From Streptomyces sp. NRRL S-31 (GTDB lineage Bacteria > Actinomycetota > Actinomycetes > Streptomycetales > Streptomycetaceae), in contig NZ_JOCB01000129.1 in assembly GCF_000718775.1 (NCBI RefSeq), forward strand, positions 1 to 20,332: a stretch of DNA of 20,332 bases. Direction: 5' to 3'. The notes beneath the pieces were generated by a model. The model was not told where the DNA came from, did not search any database, and saw only the letters and a program-made list of their open reading frames with translations. The position numbers and the translations under genes were made by a program. This document shows, piece after piece, positions 1 through 7,283 of this stretch (its first letter is position 1; every line of letters begins with the position of its first letter).

Positions 1-494
1 GGCGGTGGTCCGGGTCCCCGCCCGTGACCTCCGCCGGACGGTGTCCCGGCCCCGCACGACCCGACGATGCCTCGGGCACGGCTGCCGACACGGGACCGCG
101 GGCCGGGCACACCGCCCTGACCTGCGCTCCCTCCGGTTGTCCCGGGACGGCATCGCGCGCAGACTGGAAGCGGTGAGGCGCACGCCGCCCTCCCGGCTCC
201 CCGGCCTCCTTTGAGGCGGAACGAGCCGGCCTCCGCCGAGGCGTGATGAGCCGCAGCGCTTCGAGGCGGGGCGAGTCCCGGCCGGTCAGGCCCGCCGTCC
301 CGTGCCGTCCTCCGTGCGTGCCTTTCGTACGTGCGCCCGTGCCGTCCGTGGGCCGTGCCGTTCGCGCCCTTCATGCCGTAAGTCTCCGCCATGCCGTGTG
401 TCCGCGGCCGTGCCCCGGGACCGGCGACGTGTGTCCCGCCGCCGGGCCCGAGGCCGGGCCGCGGAATTCCGCACCACCAGCCAGGGAGGCGACC
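1..494. other. Left-edge region without a supported gene
   Basis: No convincing gene is visible here. A 69-codon open frame at 5-214 and the frame that extends the first real gene upstream from 243 both read as Arg/Pro-rich or Cys/Pro-rich low-information protein, typical of chance open frames in GC-rich DNA. The stretch about 290-420 is unusually rich in GTGCC/GTGCG words, including a perfect 12-bp direct repeat at 299-310 and 336-347. The promoter of the downstream gene should lie here, but I cannot point to a convincing -35/-10 pair. The 3' end of a gene from the left cannot be excluded for the first 200 bases. Confidence 0.5.
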
Positions 495-1712
495 ATGCCG
501 TCACAGCGAGACAGCCGCGTCGACGCGTTCTTCCCGGACGAATGGGCGCCGTTCACCCTGGTCCCCAACCCGCGCGGCGTCCACTTCAGCAGGTTCACCA
601 GCCCCTTCACCCAGCCGCTGAGCGTGGTGAAGAGCCTGCGCAACCCGCTCGACCCCTCGACACCGGTGAGCGTGCCGAGACCGCAGCCGGAGAGCCACAT
701 GCTGGCCGTGAACCAGGGGCGGCAGCACGAATACCTCCTGTTCGTCCCGCCGGCCACCCTGGCCTCCGGGGGCCTCGACCCCAGCGCGCGGCTGAAGGCC
801 ACCGTCCTGTTCGGCGCGTTCGACGAGTACAACCGGCACGGCCTGCGCACCTACTTCGAGGGCCTCGCGAACCGTGTCCTCGTCTATGTACCGGGAGTCG
901 AAGCCCAGGCGAGCACCGCGGGCCAGGCATGGGGGATCGGCATCACCTCCGGCATGGTGCGGGACCTGCTCACCACCGTCCTGCCCACCTTCACCGGCAG
1001 CGTGACGATCGACACCGTCGCCGGATACAGCACCGGCTACCGGGGCGTCAACGGCACGATCAACAACGCGTTCATCGCCCCCGGCGACATCACGCGGCTC
1101 ATCTTCTTCGACGCCCTGTACTGGGGGGACCAGCCACCGCTGCCGAGCGGCACCACACCACCCCCCGATCCACCCGGGGTCTCCGTACCGCCCAATCCCG
1201 CCTCGCCCCGCAACACCTGGCGCATGCTGAACACGGTCCGGGCCGCCAACCCGGGCGTCCAGGTCGTCACCTACGAGGTCACCGAGCCCGGCGGCACCCC
1301 CCGGGACGGCGGCATGCTCCGCGTCGACGTGCCCGCCGCCGGACTGATCAACCTCAAGCCCCGGACGGCGGCGCTCACCGGCCTGGTCCTCGCCCGGGTG
1401 ATCCGCAGCGGGATCGACGACGGCTTCGTCACCCGCGCGCAGGCGCCGGCCATCGCCGCGCTCGGTGACATCCTGCCGCGCCGGGGCGCCCTGGCGTCCT
1501 CGTCCGCGACGTCCGGGTCGGCGGCGAGCGGAGCCCTGGACGCCTGGGCGGCCGCACGCGGCGCGGCGGTCGCCTCGGCCAACGCCTCCGCCGGCACCGG
1601 CCTGGGCCTCATCCAGTCCCGGACCCTGATGGGCTGGGGCGTACCGTCGCTCGGCGACATGCTGCACGACGGCTTCGTGCAGGAATTCGGCTGGGAGTTC
1701 CTGGCCGGCTGA
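495..1712 (+). CDS. Alpha/beta-hydrolase-like protein of unknown function
   Basis: This encodes 405 residues. I chose the ATG at 495 because AGGGAGG (483-489) sits five bases upstream and the frame before it is low-information. I do not recognise the family. The middle looks like an alpha/beta hydrolase core: a hydrophobic strand around residues 171-176, then G-Y-S-T-G (177-181) as a nucleophile elbow, then another strand ending in F-F-D-A-L-Y-W (204-210). S179 would be the nucleophile; D206 and H391 are possible partners, but this is a guess. Residues 214-240 form a Pro-rich loop and 340-372 an Ala/Ser/Gly-rich linker. There is no signal peptide or membrane segment. It lies 49 bases upstream of an M15-type peptidase gene on the same strand, so the two may act together. 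Esterase, amidase or a catalytically dead relative are all possible. Confidence 0.8.
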   Translation: MPSQRDSRVDAFFPDEWAPFTLVPNPRGVHFSRFTSPFTQPLSVVKSLRNPLDPSTPVSVPRPQPESHMLAVNQGRQHEYLLFVPPATLASGGLDPSARLKATVLFGAFDEYNRHGLRTYFEGLANRVLVYVPGVEAQASTAGQAWGIGITSGMVRDLLTTVLPTFTGSVTIDTVAGYSTGYRGVNGTINNAFIAPGDITRLIFFDALYWGDQPPLPSGTTPPPDPPGVSVPPNPASPRNTWRMLNTVRAANPGVQVVTYEVTEPGGTPRDGGMLRVDVPAAGLINLKPRTAALTGLVLARVIRSGIDDGFVTRAQAPAIAALGDILPRRGALASSSATSGSAASGALDAWAAARGAAVASANASAGTGLGLIQSRTLMGWGVPSLGDMLHDGFVQEFGWEFLAG

Positions 1713-1715
1713 AGC

Positions 1716-1735
1716 GCCGGCGGCACTCCGCCGGC
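1716..1735 (+). terminator. Perfect hairpin between the first two genes
   Basis: GCCGGCGG and CCGCCGGC form a perfect 8-bp stem with a 4-base loop (CACT), starting four bases after the stop codon of the upstream gene. No T-tract follows. It could be a terminator or attenuator, or a 3' stability element that makes the downstream gene less expressed than the upstream one. Confidence 0.5.
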
Positions 1736-1761
1736 ACCGCACCGGACACCGGGGAGGAGCA

Positions 1762-2961
1762 GTGGCACCCACGGCTCACACCTTCTTGGGGAAGAACTGC
1801 GACGGAGGCGTCAGCCCGGCGATGGCCCTCAGACTCGGGGCCGCGGAAGCGGGCCTGACGGCGCTCTACGGCCTGTCCGGGTTCCCCGGCACCCTCACCG
1901 AATGGGCGGGACTCCGCCAGAACCACGGCGCGGCGCACCCGGGTGGCCAGCACACGGCCGGCGACGCGATCGACGTCGACTACGAGACCAACCCCTACAT
2001 CGTCGTCCGCACCCCGACCCCGGCCGGCGCGGTCGTCTTCGGCGGGGAGGCGCCCTCCGGCCCGGCCCCGCCCGCGGCCGCCCTGCGACTGGCGCGTCTG
2101 CGCGCGACGGTGGTGTTCGACCGGGCGGTGGCCTTCCTCACGCAGTCGTCCTCGGTGGCGAGCGTCGGTGCCCGGGCCCCGGGGGAACCGACCACGAGCG
2201 TCTTCCAGCGGTTCGGCGTCGCGTCCAACGCCGTGAGCCGCTATCTGCAACTCGTCTTCAGTCCCACGATGCCGGCCACCCTGACACCGCCGCCGCGCCT
2301 CGGCCGCCCCCCGGTCGCCGACGCCGCCCGCGCCTCCCAGGCGGCCCTGCTCGCCGGCATCCCGGCGGCGGAGCGGTGGCCGGATGCCGTGGCCAGGGCC
2401 AATCTCGCCGCCGTCCTCAACGATCCGGCGTTCGCGGCGGCCCATCCCGGCTGGAGCACCGACGTCGAGTTCTGGTTCACCCAGATCATGCGCGACTACG
2501 AAGTGGTCCGCGTCCCCATGCAGTTCGGTCCCGTCTCCCTGGCGCCCGCGATCACGCGCAATCCGGCGAACGGCTTCCTCGACCTCCGGCACGAACTGGT
2601 GGTCGCCCTGGCGGCCGATCCGCCCCTGCCCGTCATGCGCTGGGGCGTGTGCGACTTCGGCCCCGCCGAGAGCGGCGACGTGATGCACTTCGACCTGGCG
2701 GCCCGGCTGCCCTCCGGCTCGACCGGCCCGGAACCGCCCGACGTCCGCATCGACGTCGCCACCACCGCGGGCATCCAGCAGGCCCTCGGATCACTGGGCT
2801 TCGACGCCGGCGCCGTCGACGGGATTCCCGGCGACCGGACCGCCGCCGCCGTCGACGCCTTCCGCGCCGACCACACCCCGCCCCTGCCGCCGGGCGGCGT
2901 CGACGAGCAACTGTGCGAGGCGATCCTCGCGGCCCTGACCGAAGCGGCCGTCCCGTTCTAG
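1762..2961 (+). CDS. M15-type zinc peptidase with C-terminal peptidoglycan-binding domain
   Basis: This encodes 399 residues, from GTG with a strong GGGGAGGAG site (1751-1759). The zinc site of M15 (VanY / L-Ala-D-Glu endopeptidase) enzymes is recognisable: H64 and D71 in Q-H-T-A-G-D-A-I-D, and H309 in G-D-V-M-H-F-D. D306, three residues before H309, takes the place of the catalytic acid. W-G before this (304 region, R-W-G-V) also fits the family. About 238 residues separate D71 from H309, far more than the usual few dozen, so a large alpha-helical, Ala-rich insertion sits inside the domain. Residues about 335-395 form a PG_binding_1-like domain (I-Q-Q-A-L, then G-x-x-D-G-I-P-G-D-R-T). No signal peptide is seen, which is odd for a cell-wall enzyme and suggests release by lysis, a non-Sec route, or an intracellular delivery particle. 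Expected role: cleaving cell-wall stem peptides. Confidence 0.8.
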   Translation: MAPTAHTFLGKNCDGGVSPAMALRLGAAEAGLTALYGLSGFPGTLTEWAGLRQNHGAAHPGGQHTAGDAIDVDYETNPYIVVRTPTPAGAVVFGGEAPSGPAPPAAALRLARLRATVVFDRAVAFLTQSSSVASVGARAPGEPTTSVFQRFGVASNAVSRYLQLVFSPTMPATLTPPPRLGRPPVADAARASQAALLAGIPAAERWPDAVARANLAAVLNDPAFAAAHPGWSTDVEFWFTQIMRDYEVVRVPMQFGPVSLAPAITRNPANGFLDLRHELVVALAADPPLPVMRWGVCDFGPAESGDVMHFDLAARLPSGSTGPEPPDVRIDVATTAGIQQALGSLGFDAGAVDGIPGDRTAAAVDAFRADHTPPLPPGGVDEQLCEAILAALTEAAVPF

Positions 2962-2968
2962 CACCTCC

Positions 2969-2986
2969 CGCCGGCGTCTCCCGGCG
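2969..2986 (+). terminator. Hairpin after the M15 peptidase gene
   Basis: CGCCGG and CCGGCG form a perfect 6-bp stem with a 6-base loop, eight bases past the stop codon. It lacks a T-tract, as is usual in high-GC actinomycetes. Termination is inferred from position and structure only. Confidence 0.4.
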
Positions 2987-3054
2987 CCCGGGTTCCGGCG
3001 CGGGGCCCCGGGGGAGTCGGCCCGGGTTTCGGCGCGGGGCCCCCGGGGAGTCGG
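2987..3054 (+). repeat. 34-bp tandem repeat, two copies
   Basis: Two directly adjacent 34-bp units (2987-3020 and 3021-3054) match at 32 of 34 positions. Each starts CCCGGGTT, contains a self-complementary GGGGCCCC(G/C)GGGG core and ends AGTCGG. The differences are C/T at unit position 9 and G/C in the core. They lie between the M15 peptidase and the next gene and may add to termination or have arisen by slippage. Confidence 0.85.
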
Positions 3055-3078
3055 TGCGCGTGATGCCGTACGGACCGA

Positions 3079-3126
3079 AGCGGTGTGCGCCCGGCGGGCC
3101 CCGCGCACCACAGCGGTGTGCGCCCG
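3079..3126 (+). repeat. 15-bp direct repeat with embedded hairpin
   Basis: The 15-mer AGCGGTGTGCGCCCG occurs perfectly at 3079-3093 and 3112-3126, a period of 33 bases, close to that of the neighbouring 34-bp tandem repeat. Between and within the copies, GCGCAC (about 3102-3107) can pair with GTGCGC (about 3118-3123), giving a bulged hairpin. It lies just upstream of the start I chose for the next gene. Confidence 0.8.
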
Positions 3127-3166
3127 CCACAGCGGGGACGCCGTACCGCGGCGCCCCGGGGGCACC

Positions 3167-3823
3167 GTGACGCGCCGGTCCGCGCGGGCCGGCGTCCGGC
3201 TCCGCTTCGACGGCTGGATCGCCGGCCTCGGCACGACGTCCGGCACCCGCCTGGTCCTCGGCCACTGGCCCCGCTCGCCCTTCGGCCCGTTCAGCGACGT
3301 GATGCTGGAACGGGACGACGGGCACCGCCTGCTGCTGGCCCCGGACCGGCGGACGGCGGACTTCATCGCCGGCACCTACCTCTTCGACGAGGTCCGCCTC
3401 GCACCGGTGCGCGTCCGCGCCGCCGACGGCCACTGGAGAGTCACCGCCGGCCCGGTGCTCGACCTGCGGTTCACCGTCGGCGGGCGCGGACTGCCCGGGC
3501 TGCTGCTGCGGGCGGTCCCCGGCCGGCTGGCCTCCCGGCCCGGCTGGACGGCGGTGACGTACGGCCCGGCCCGCCTGCTGCGGGTGCGGACCCACGGGTC
3601 GGCAGGCGGCGGCCGGTACGAGTGGTACGGCGCCCGCGACCTGCACCGCGTCCACACGGCGAGCGCTGTCCTGGACGGGCGGGACCTCGGTTCCCTCACC
3701 GCGGTGGAACCACCCGTACGGTTCGGCTTCGGCTCCACGCCCCGCAAGCCCAGCCTCGTCCGCGTCACGACGACGGTGCGCACCCCCCGCCCGGCCGGAC
3801 CCGGTGAACCGGGCACCCGGTGA
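3167..3823 (+). CDS. Conserved-looking hypothetical protein, 218 residues
   Basis: I do not recognise this family. The frame opens at 3083, but the first 28 codons run through a direct repeat and read as Cys/Arg-rich noise, so I prefer the GTG at 3167, preceded by GGGGG (3158-3162). The protein has no signal peptide and no clear membrane span. The pattern of short alternating hydrophobic segments separated by Gly, Asp or Pro (R-L-R-F-D-G-W-I, H-R-L-L-L-A-P-D, L-R-F-T-V-G) suggests a mostly beta-strand fold. Trp and Tyr are clustered at Y-E-W-Y-G (151-155). It is a real gene by codon usage (strong G/C bias at third positions) and ends ahead of a strong hairpin facing the convergent GH65 gene. 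It may be transcribed on its own, because hairpins and repeats separate it from the M15 gene. Confidence 0.7.
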   Translation: MTRRSARAGVRLRFDGWIAGLGTTSGTRLVLGHWPRSPFGPFSDVMLERDDGHRLLLAPDRRTADFIAGTYLFDEVRLAPVRVRAADGHWRVTAGPVLDLRFTVGGRGLPGLLLRAVPGRLASRPGWTAVTYGPARLLRVRTHGSAGGGRYEWYGARDLHRVHTASAVLDGRDLGSLTAVEPPVRFGFGSTPRKPSLVRVTTTVRTPRPAGPGEPGTR

Positions 3824-3965
3824 CAGGGTTCGAGCGGCTTACCGGGGACTCGTCCGGCATGGACGAGCACAGCGGACGCGGGGGACCGACGGTGGTGGGC
3901 GAAGGGGGCGGGAGTCGGCCGCGGTAGCCCCGCGGCCCACCCGGGCGGCCGTCACCGGGCCCGCC

Positions 3966-3977
3966 GGACCCGGGTCC
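3966..3977. repeat. 12-bp perfect palindrome
   Basis: GGACCCGGGTCC is a perfect palindrome in the convergent gap between the 218-residue hypothetical gene and the GH65 gene, just left of the large hairpin. It may add to transcription termination from either side. Confidence 0.4.
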
Positions 3978-3983
3978 CGCGGC

Positions 3984-4020
3984 TGGACCGGGCCAGGCTC
4001 CGGGAGCCCGGCCCGGTCCA
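3984..4020. terminator. Strong bidirectional hairpin between convergent genes
   Basis: TGGACCGGGCC (3984-3994) and GGCCCGGTCCA (4010-4020) form a perfect 11-bp stem. Inside it GGCTC (3996-4000) pairs with GAGCC (4004-4008) around a 3-base loop, leaving only one mismatch (A3995/C4009). It begins five bases past the GH65 stop codon on the minus strand and follows the + strand gene ending at 3823, as expected for a shared terminator. Confidence 0.75.
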
Positions 4021-4025
4021 CCCGA

Positions 4026-6437
4026 TCAGGACGGAGGCCCCTGCTCGGGTGGGCCCGCCCAGGCTCCCTCCCCGGTGGGCAGGCCGATCGGGCGGCGGCC
4101 CGGGGGCTGCTGGGGCTCGGGCCGCGCGGGCGCCGGGGGCATCGGGCGGTTTACCGGGGTGCCCGCGGTCAGGGTGACCGGCTCCCCGTGGTGCAGCACG
4201 ACCAGCGGTTCGCCCTCCGCCAGTGCGTACCGCACGTTCGTCCGGCCGACGTCCACCCGCAGTCTGCGTCCGCGCACCAGCACCGTGAACGCGATCCTGG
4301 ACAGCGTCTCCGGCAGCCGCGGCACGAACGCCAGCCGGCCGGGGTGGCCTTCCTCGCCCTGGTAGCGGCGCATGCCCCCGAACCCGGCGACCAGGGCGAT
4401 CCAGGTCCCGGCGAGGGAGGCGATGTGCAGCCCGTCACGGGTGTTGTGCTCCAGGTCGTCCAGGTCCATCAGCGCGGCCTCGCCGAGGTAGGCGTAGGCC
4501 AGCCGCAGGTGCCCCGTCTCGGCCGCCAGCACCGCCTGGCAGGACGCCGACAGCGAGGAGTCGCGGACGGTCAGCGCCTCGTAGTAGGCGAAGTTGCGCG
4601 CCTTCTGCTCCTCGGTGAAGGCACCCGGGCACTCCATCATCGCCAGCACCAGGTCCGCCTGCTTCACCACCTGCTTGCGGTACAGGTCGAAGTAGGGGTA
4701 GTGCAGCAGCAGCGGGTAGCCGTCCGCCGGGGTGCCCTCGAAGTCCCAGCGCCGCAAGGTGGTGAAACCGGCCGACTGCTCGTGCACGCCGAGGGACGCG
4801 TTGTACGGCACCGCCATCCGGGCCGCGGCGTCCCGCCAGGCCGCCGCCTCCTCCTCGTCGACACCGAGTTCCGCGGCCCGGTCCGGATGACGTACCGAGG
4901 CGTCCGCGGCGGCGATCAGGTTCTGCCGCGCCATCACGTTGGTGTACAGGTTGTCCCGGCTCAGGGCGCTGTACTCGTCCGGACCGGTGACCCCGTCGAT
5001 GTGGAAGACGCCCTCGGTGTCGTGGTGCCCGAGGGAGCGCCACAACCGGGCGGTCTCCACGAGGAGTTCCAGACCCTCGTCGCGCTCGAACCCCTCGTCC
5101 GCGGTCACCGCCACGTACCGTACGACGGCCATGGCGACGTCGGCGTTGACGTGGAAGGCGGCCGTCCCGGCGGGCCAGTAGGCGGAGCACTCGGCGCCGT
5201 CGATGGTCCGCCACGGGAACGTCGCCCCCGACAGCCCGAGCTGACGCGCCCGTTCCCGGGCCGCCGGCAGCGTCCGGTGCCGCCAGCGCAGGGCCGACGC
5301 GACCGCCTCCGGCGCGGTGAACGTCAGCACCGGCAGCACATAGGACTCGGTGTCCCAGAAGGAGTGCCCGTCGTAGCCGGTTCCGGTCAGGCCCTTGGCG
5401 GGGATCGCGCGGTTCTCGCCCCGGGCCGCCGCCTGGAGCACGTGGAACAGGGCGAACCGCACGGCCTGCTGGATCTGCGCGTCGCCCTCCACCTCGACGT
5501 CCGCGCGGGCCCAGAAGTCGTCCAGGTACGCCCGTTGCGCGGCGAGCAGTCCGTCCCAGCCGGTGCTGACCGCGCCCGCCACCGCGCCGTCCACCTGATC
5601 GTGCACGGCCGGCAGCGAACGCTCCCCGGACCAGCCGTACGCCACGAACTTCACCAGGCGCAGCCGCTGACCGGGCACCAGGTCAGCGGTGACCGTCAGA
5701 CGGCTGTAGTCGGGTTCGCTCTGCGCCGTCCAGCGCGTGCTCCCGGGGCCGTCGACGAGGTGGTCGGCGGCGGCCCCCACCCGCAGTCCGCTGCGGTCGG
5801 TGCGGTGCACCAGCCGCAGCCGGGTCTCCTGCGCGAAGTGCTCCTCGGGCACCAGCGGGGACTCGGTCGCCGCGGCGACCCGCGGGTCACCGGTGAGGAG
5901 CGGCAACTGCTCGTTGGCGATCAGCTCGGACTGCACGGCCACCGTGACGGGGCCGTCGACCGGCTCCACCTCGTACACGATGGCGGCCACCGCGCGCTGG
6001 GTGAAGGAGACCAGCCGCCGCGAGGCGATCCGGACCGTCCGGCCGCCGGGCGAGGTCCACCGCGCGGTCCGGCCGAGCACACCGGAGCGGAAGTCCAGCA
6101 CCCGCTCGTGGTCCAGCAGCCGGCCGTAGCGCAGATCGCACGGGTGGTCGTCGACGAGCAGCCGGATGACCTTGCCGTCGGTCACGTTGATCAGCGTCTG
6201 GCCGGACTCGGGGTATCCGAAGCCCGCCTCCGCGTACGGCAGCGGGTGCCGCTCGTGGACACCGTTGAGATACGCGCCGGGCAGTCCGTGCGGCTCCCCC
6301 TCGTCCAGGTTCCCGCGCCATCCGATGTGCCCGTTGGACAGCGCGAACACCGATTCGCTCTGGGCCAGGACGTCGAGGTTCAGCTCCGTCTCGCGCAGGG
6401 ACCACGGCTCGACCGTGAAACTCGGGTGCGTGATCAC
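4026..6437 (-). CDS. GH65 family glycoside phosphorylase
   Basis: This encodes 803 residues, full length for glycoside hydrolase family 65 (maltose, trehalose, kojibiose, nigerose and glucosylglycerol phosphorylases). These enzymes split alpha-glucosides with phosphate, inverting to beta-D-glucose 1-phosphate. The N-terminal beta-sandwich spans about residues 1-270, the (alpha/alpha)6 barrel about 320-690, and a short beta-domain follows. Family signatures visible are E-N-R-A-I-P-A-K-G-L (341-350), F-W-D-T-E (360-364, sugar binding), G-P-D-E-Y with E488 as the expected general acid, R-K-Q-V-V-K-Q-A-D (587-595), and H671-x-x-S674, expected at the phosphate site. The last 40 residues are a Pro-rich extension. 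The GTG start overlaps the upstream HAD gene's stop by four bases (GTGA), so translation is coupled. The pair resembles M. tuberculosis Rv3400-Rv3401 (from memory). The exact disaccharide cannot be read from sequence; a glucosyl-polyol is possible given the neighbours. Confidence 0.93.
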   Translation of the reverse strand: MITHPSFTVEPWSLRETELNLDVLAQSESVFALSNGHIGWRGNLDEGEPHGLPGAYLNGVHERHPLPYAEAGFGYPESGQTLINVTDGKVIRLLVDDHPCDLRYGRLLDHERVLDFRSGVLGRTARWTSPGGRTVRIASRRLVSFTQRAVAAIVYEVEPVDGPVTVAVQSELIANEQLPLLTGDPRVAAATESPLVPEEHFAQETRLRLVHRTDRSGLRVGAAADHLVDGPGSTRWTAQSEPDYSRLTVTADLVPGQRLRLVKFVAYGWSGERSLPAVHDQVDGAVAGAVSTGWDGLLAAQRAYLDDFWARADVEVEGDAQIQQAVRFALFHVLQAAARGENRAIPAKGLTGTGYDGHSFWDTESYVLPVLTFTAPEAVASALRWRHRTLPAARERARQLGLSGATFPWRTIDGAECSAYWPAGTAAFHVNADVAMAVVRYVAVTADEGFERDEGLELLVETARLWRSLGHHDTEGVFHIDGVTGPDEYSALSRDNLYTNVMARQNLIAAADASVRHPDRAAELGVDEEEAAAWRDAAARMAVPYNASLGVHEQSAGFTTLRRWDFEGTPADGYPLLLHYPYFDLYRKQVVKQADLVLAMMECPGAFTEEQKARNFAYYEALTVRDSSLSASCQAVLAAETGHLRLAYAYLGEAALMDLDDLEHNTRDGLHIASLAGTWIALVAGFGGMRRYQGEEGHPGRLAFVPRLPETLSRIAFTVLVRGRRLRVDVGRTNVRYALAEGEPLVVLHHGEPVTLTAGTPVNRPMPPAPARPEPQQPPGRRPIGLPTGEGAWAGPPEQGPPS

Positions 6438-7177
6438 CGTGCCTCCAGGAGTTCGGCCGGGTCCCGGACCACCACGTCCGCCCCGTGCGCCCGCACCTGC
6501 TCCGCCTGGCCCACCCGGTCGACCCCCACGACCAGGCCGAACCGGCCCGCCCGGCCCGCCTCGACGCCGGCCAGGGCGCCCTCGAACACGGCCGCGGCGC
6601 CTGCTTCCGTCCCCAGCCGCCGCGCCGCCTCCAGGAAGGTGCCGGGGGCGGGCTTGCCGCGCAGCCGGCGCTCGTGCGCCACGACACCGTCGATCCGCTC
6701 CTCGAACAGGTCCTCGATCCGGGCCGCCACCAGCACGTCCCGGCAGTTCGCGCTGGACGACACCACCGCGCGGCGCAGACCGGCCTCCCGCACCGCGCGC
6801 ACGAAGCGGACCGAGCCCTCGTACGGCTCCACCCCGTCCTCCCGGATCCGCCGCAGCACCAGGATGTTCTTGCGGTTGCCCAGCCCGTGCACGGTCTCCG
6901 CGTCCGGCGGATCGTCCGCGGTGCCCTCGGGCAATTCGATCGCGCGCGCGGCGAGGAACGTGCGCACCCCGTCCGCACGGGGGCGTCCGTCCACGTACTC
7001 GTCGTAGTCGCGGACGGCGTCGAAGGCCACGAACGCGGTGCCCTCCCGGTTCGCGCGCTCGCGGAGATAGCCGTCGAACATCTCCTTCCAGGCCGCCGCG
7101 TGCACTTTCGCGGTCCGGGTGAGCACCCCGTCGAGGTCGAACAGGCAGGCACGGATGTGCGCAGGAAGCCCCAGCAT
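6434..7177 (-). CDS. HAD-family beta-phosphoglucomutase-like protein
   Basis: This encodes 247 residues, close to the family length. HAD motif I is F-D-L-D-G-V with D14 (nucleophile) and D16; motif II is S140-S-S; motif III is K175 in G-K-P-A-P. The cap domain occupies about residues 28-105. A partner GH65 phosphorylase overlaps its stop codon, so the expected job is converting beta-glucose 1-phosphate to glucose 6-phosphate. The odd feature is motif IV: where the family has F-E-D, this protein has F-E-G (E199, G200), so one metal-binding Asp is gone (codon GGC instead of GAC). Activity may be reduced or metal use altered. There is no good Shine-Dalgarno site. Instead TAGCCT lies seven bases before the ATG, which fits a leaderless transcript. 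It may also be reached from the MFS gene 106 bases upstream. Confidence 0.9.
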   Translation of the reverse strand: MLGLPAHIRACLFDLDGVLTRTAKVHAAAWKEMFDGYLRERANREGTAFVAFDAVRDYDEYVDGRPRADGVRTFLAARAIELPEGTADDPPDAETVHGLGNRKNILVLRRIREDGVEPYEGSVRFVRAVREAGLRRAVVSSSANCRDVLVAARIEDLFEERIDGVVAHERRLRGKPAPGTFLEAARRLGTEAGAAAVFEGALAGVEAGRAGRFGLVVGVDRVGQAEQVRAHGADVVVRDPAELLEAR

Positions 7178-7184
7178 GCCGCCG

Positions 7185-7190
7185 AGGCTA
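7185..7190 (-). promoter_or_regulatory. Possible -10 element for leaderless HAD-GH65 transcript
   Basis: On the minus strand TAGCCT (consensus TANNNT) is separated from the ATG of the HAD gene by exactly seven bases, the spacing of actinomycete leaderless promoters. No clear TTGACA-like -35 box is seen, so this is tentative. Confidence 0.35.
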
Positions 7191-7254
7191 GAGGAGGCAC
7201 GCAGGGCCGGTGGCGGCGGCGCACCGCCCCGGCACGCCGGAAGGCACCCGCTCG

Positions 7255-7275
7255 GTCCAGGCCCGGGCGCCGGAC
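7255..7275 (-). terminator. Hairpin after the MFS transporter gene
   Basis: GTCC-A-GGC pairs with GCC-GGAC (seven base pairs, one bulged A, 6-base loop) nine bases downstream of the MFS stop codon on the minus strand. A second small GGCGG/CCGCC hairpin follows at 7215-7228. Together they may partly insulate HAD-GH65 from the transporter gene. Confidence 0.4.
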
Positions 7276-7283
7276 GGACGCGC

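Noticed and set aside
5..214. A 69-codon gene at the left edge
   Set aside because: No ribosome-binding site, Arg-rich sequence without motifs; likely chance.
3079..3126. The repeated 15-mer as a CRISPR fragment
   Set aside because: Only two copies, too short, no further units and no cas genes.
3804..7007. A 1067-codon + strand open frame opposite the GH65 and HAD genes
   Set aside because: It reads as Arg/Gly/His-rich low-information protein and mirrors two genes with clear family motifs on the other strand; a GC-rich shadow.
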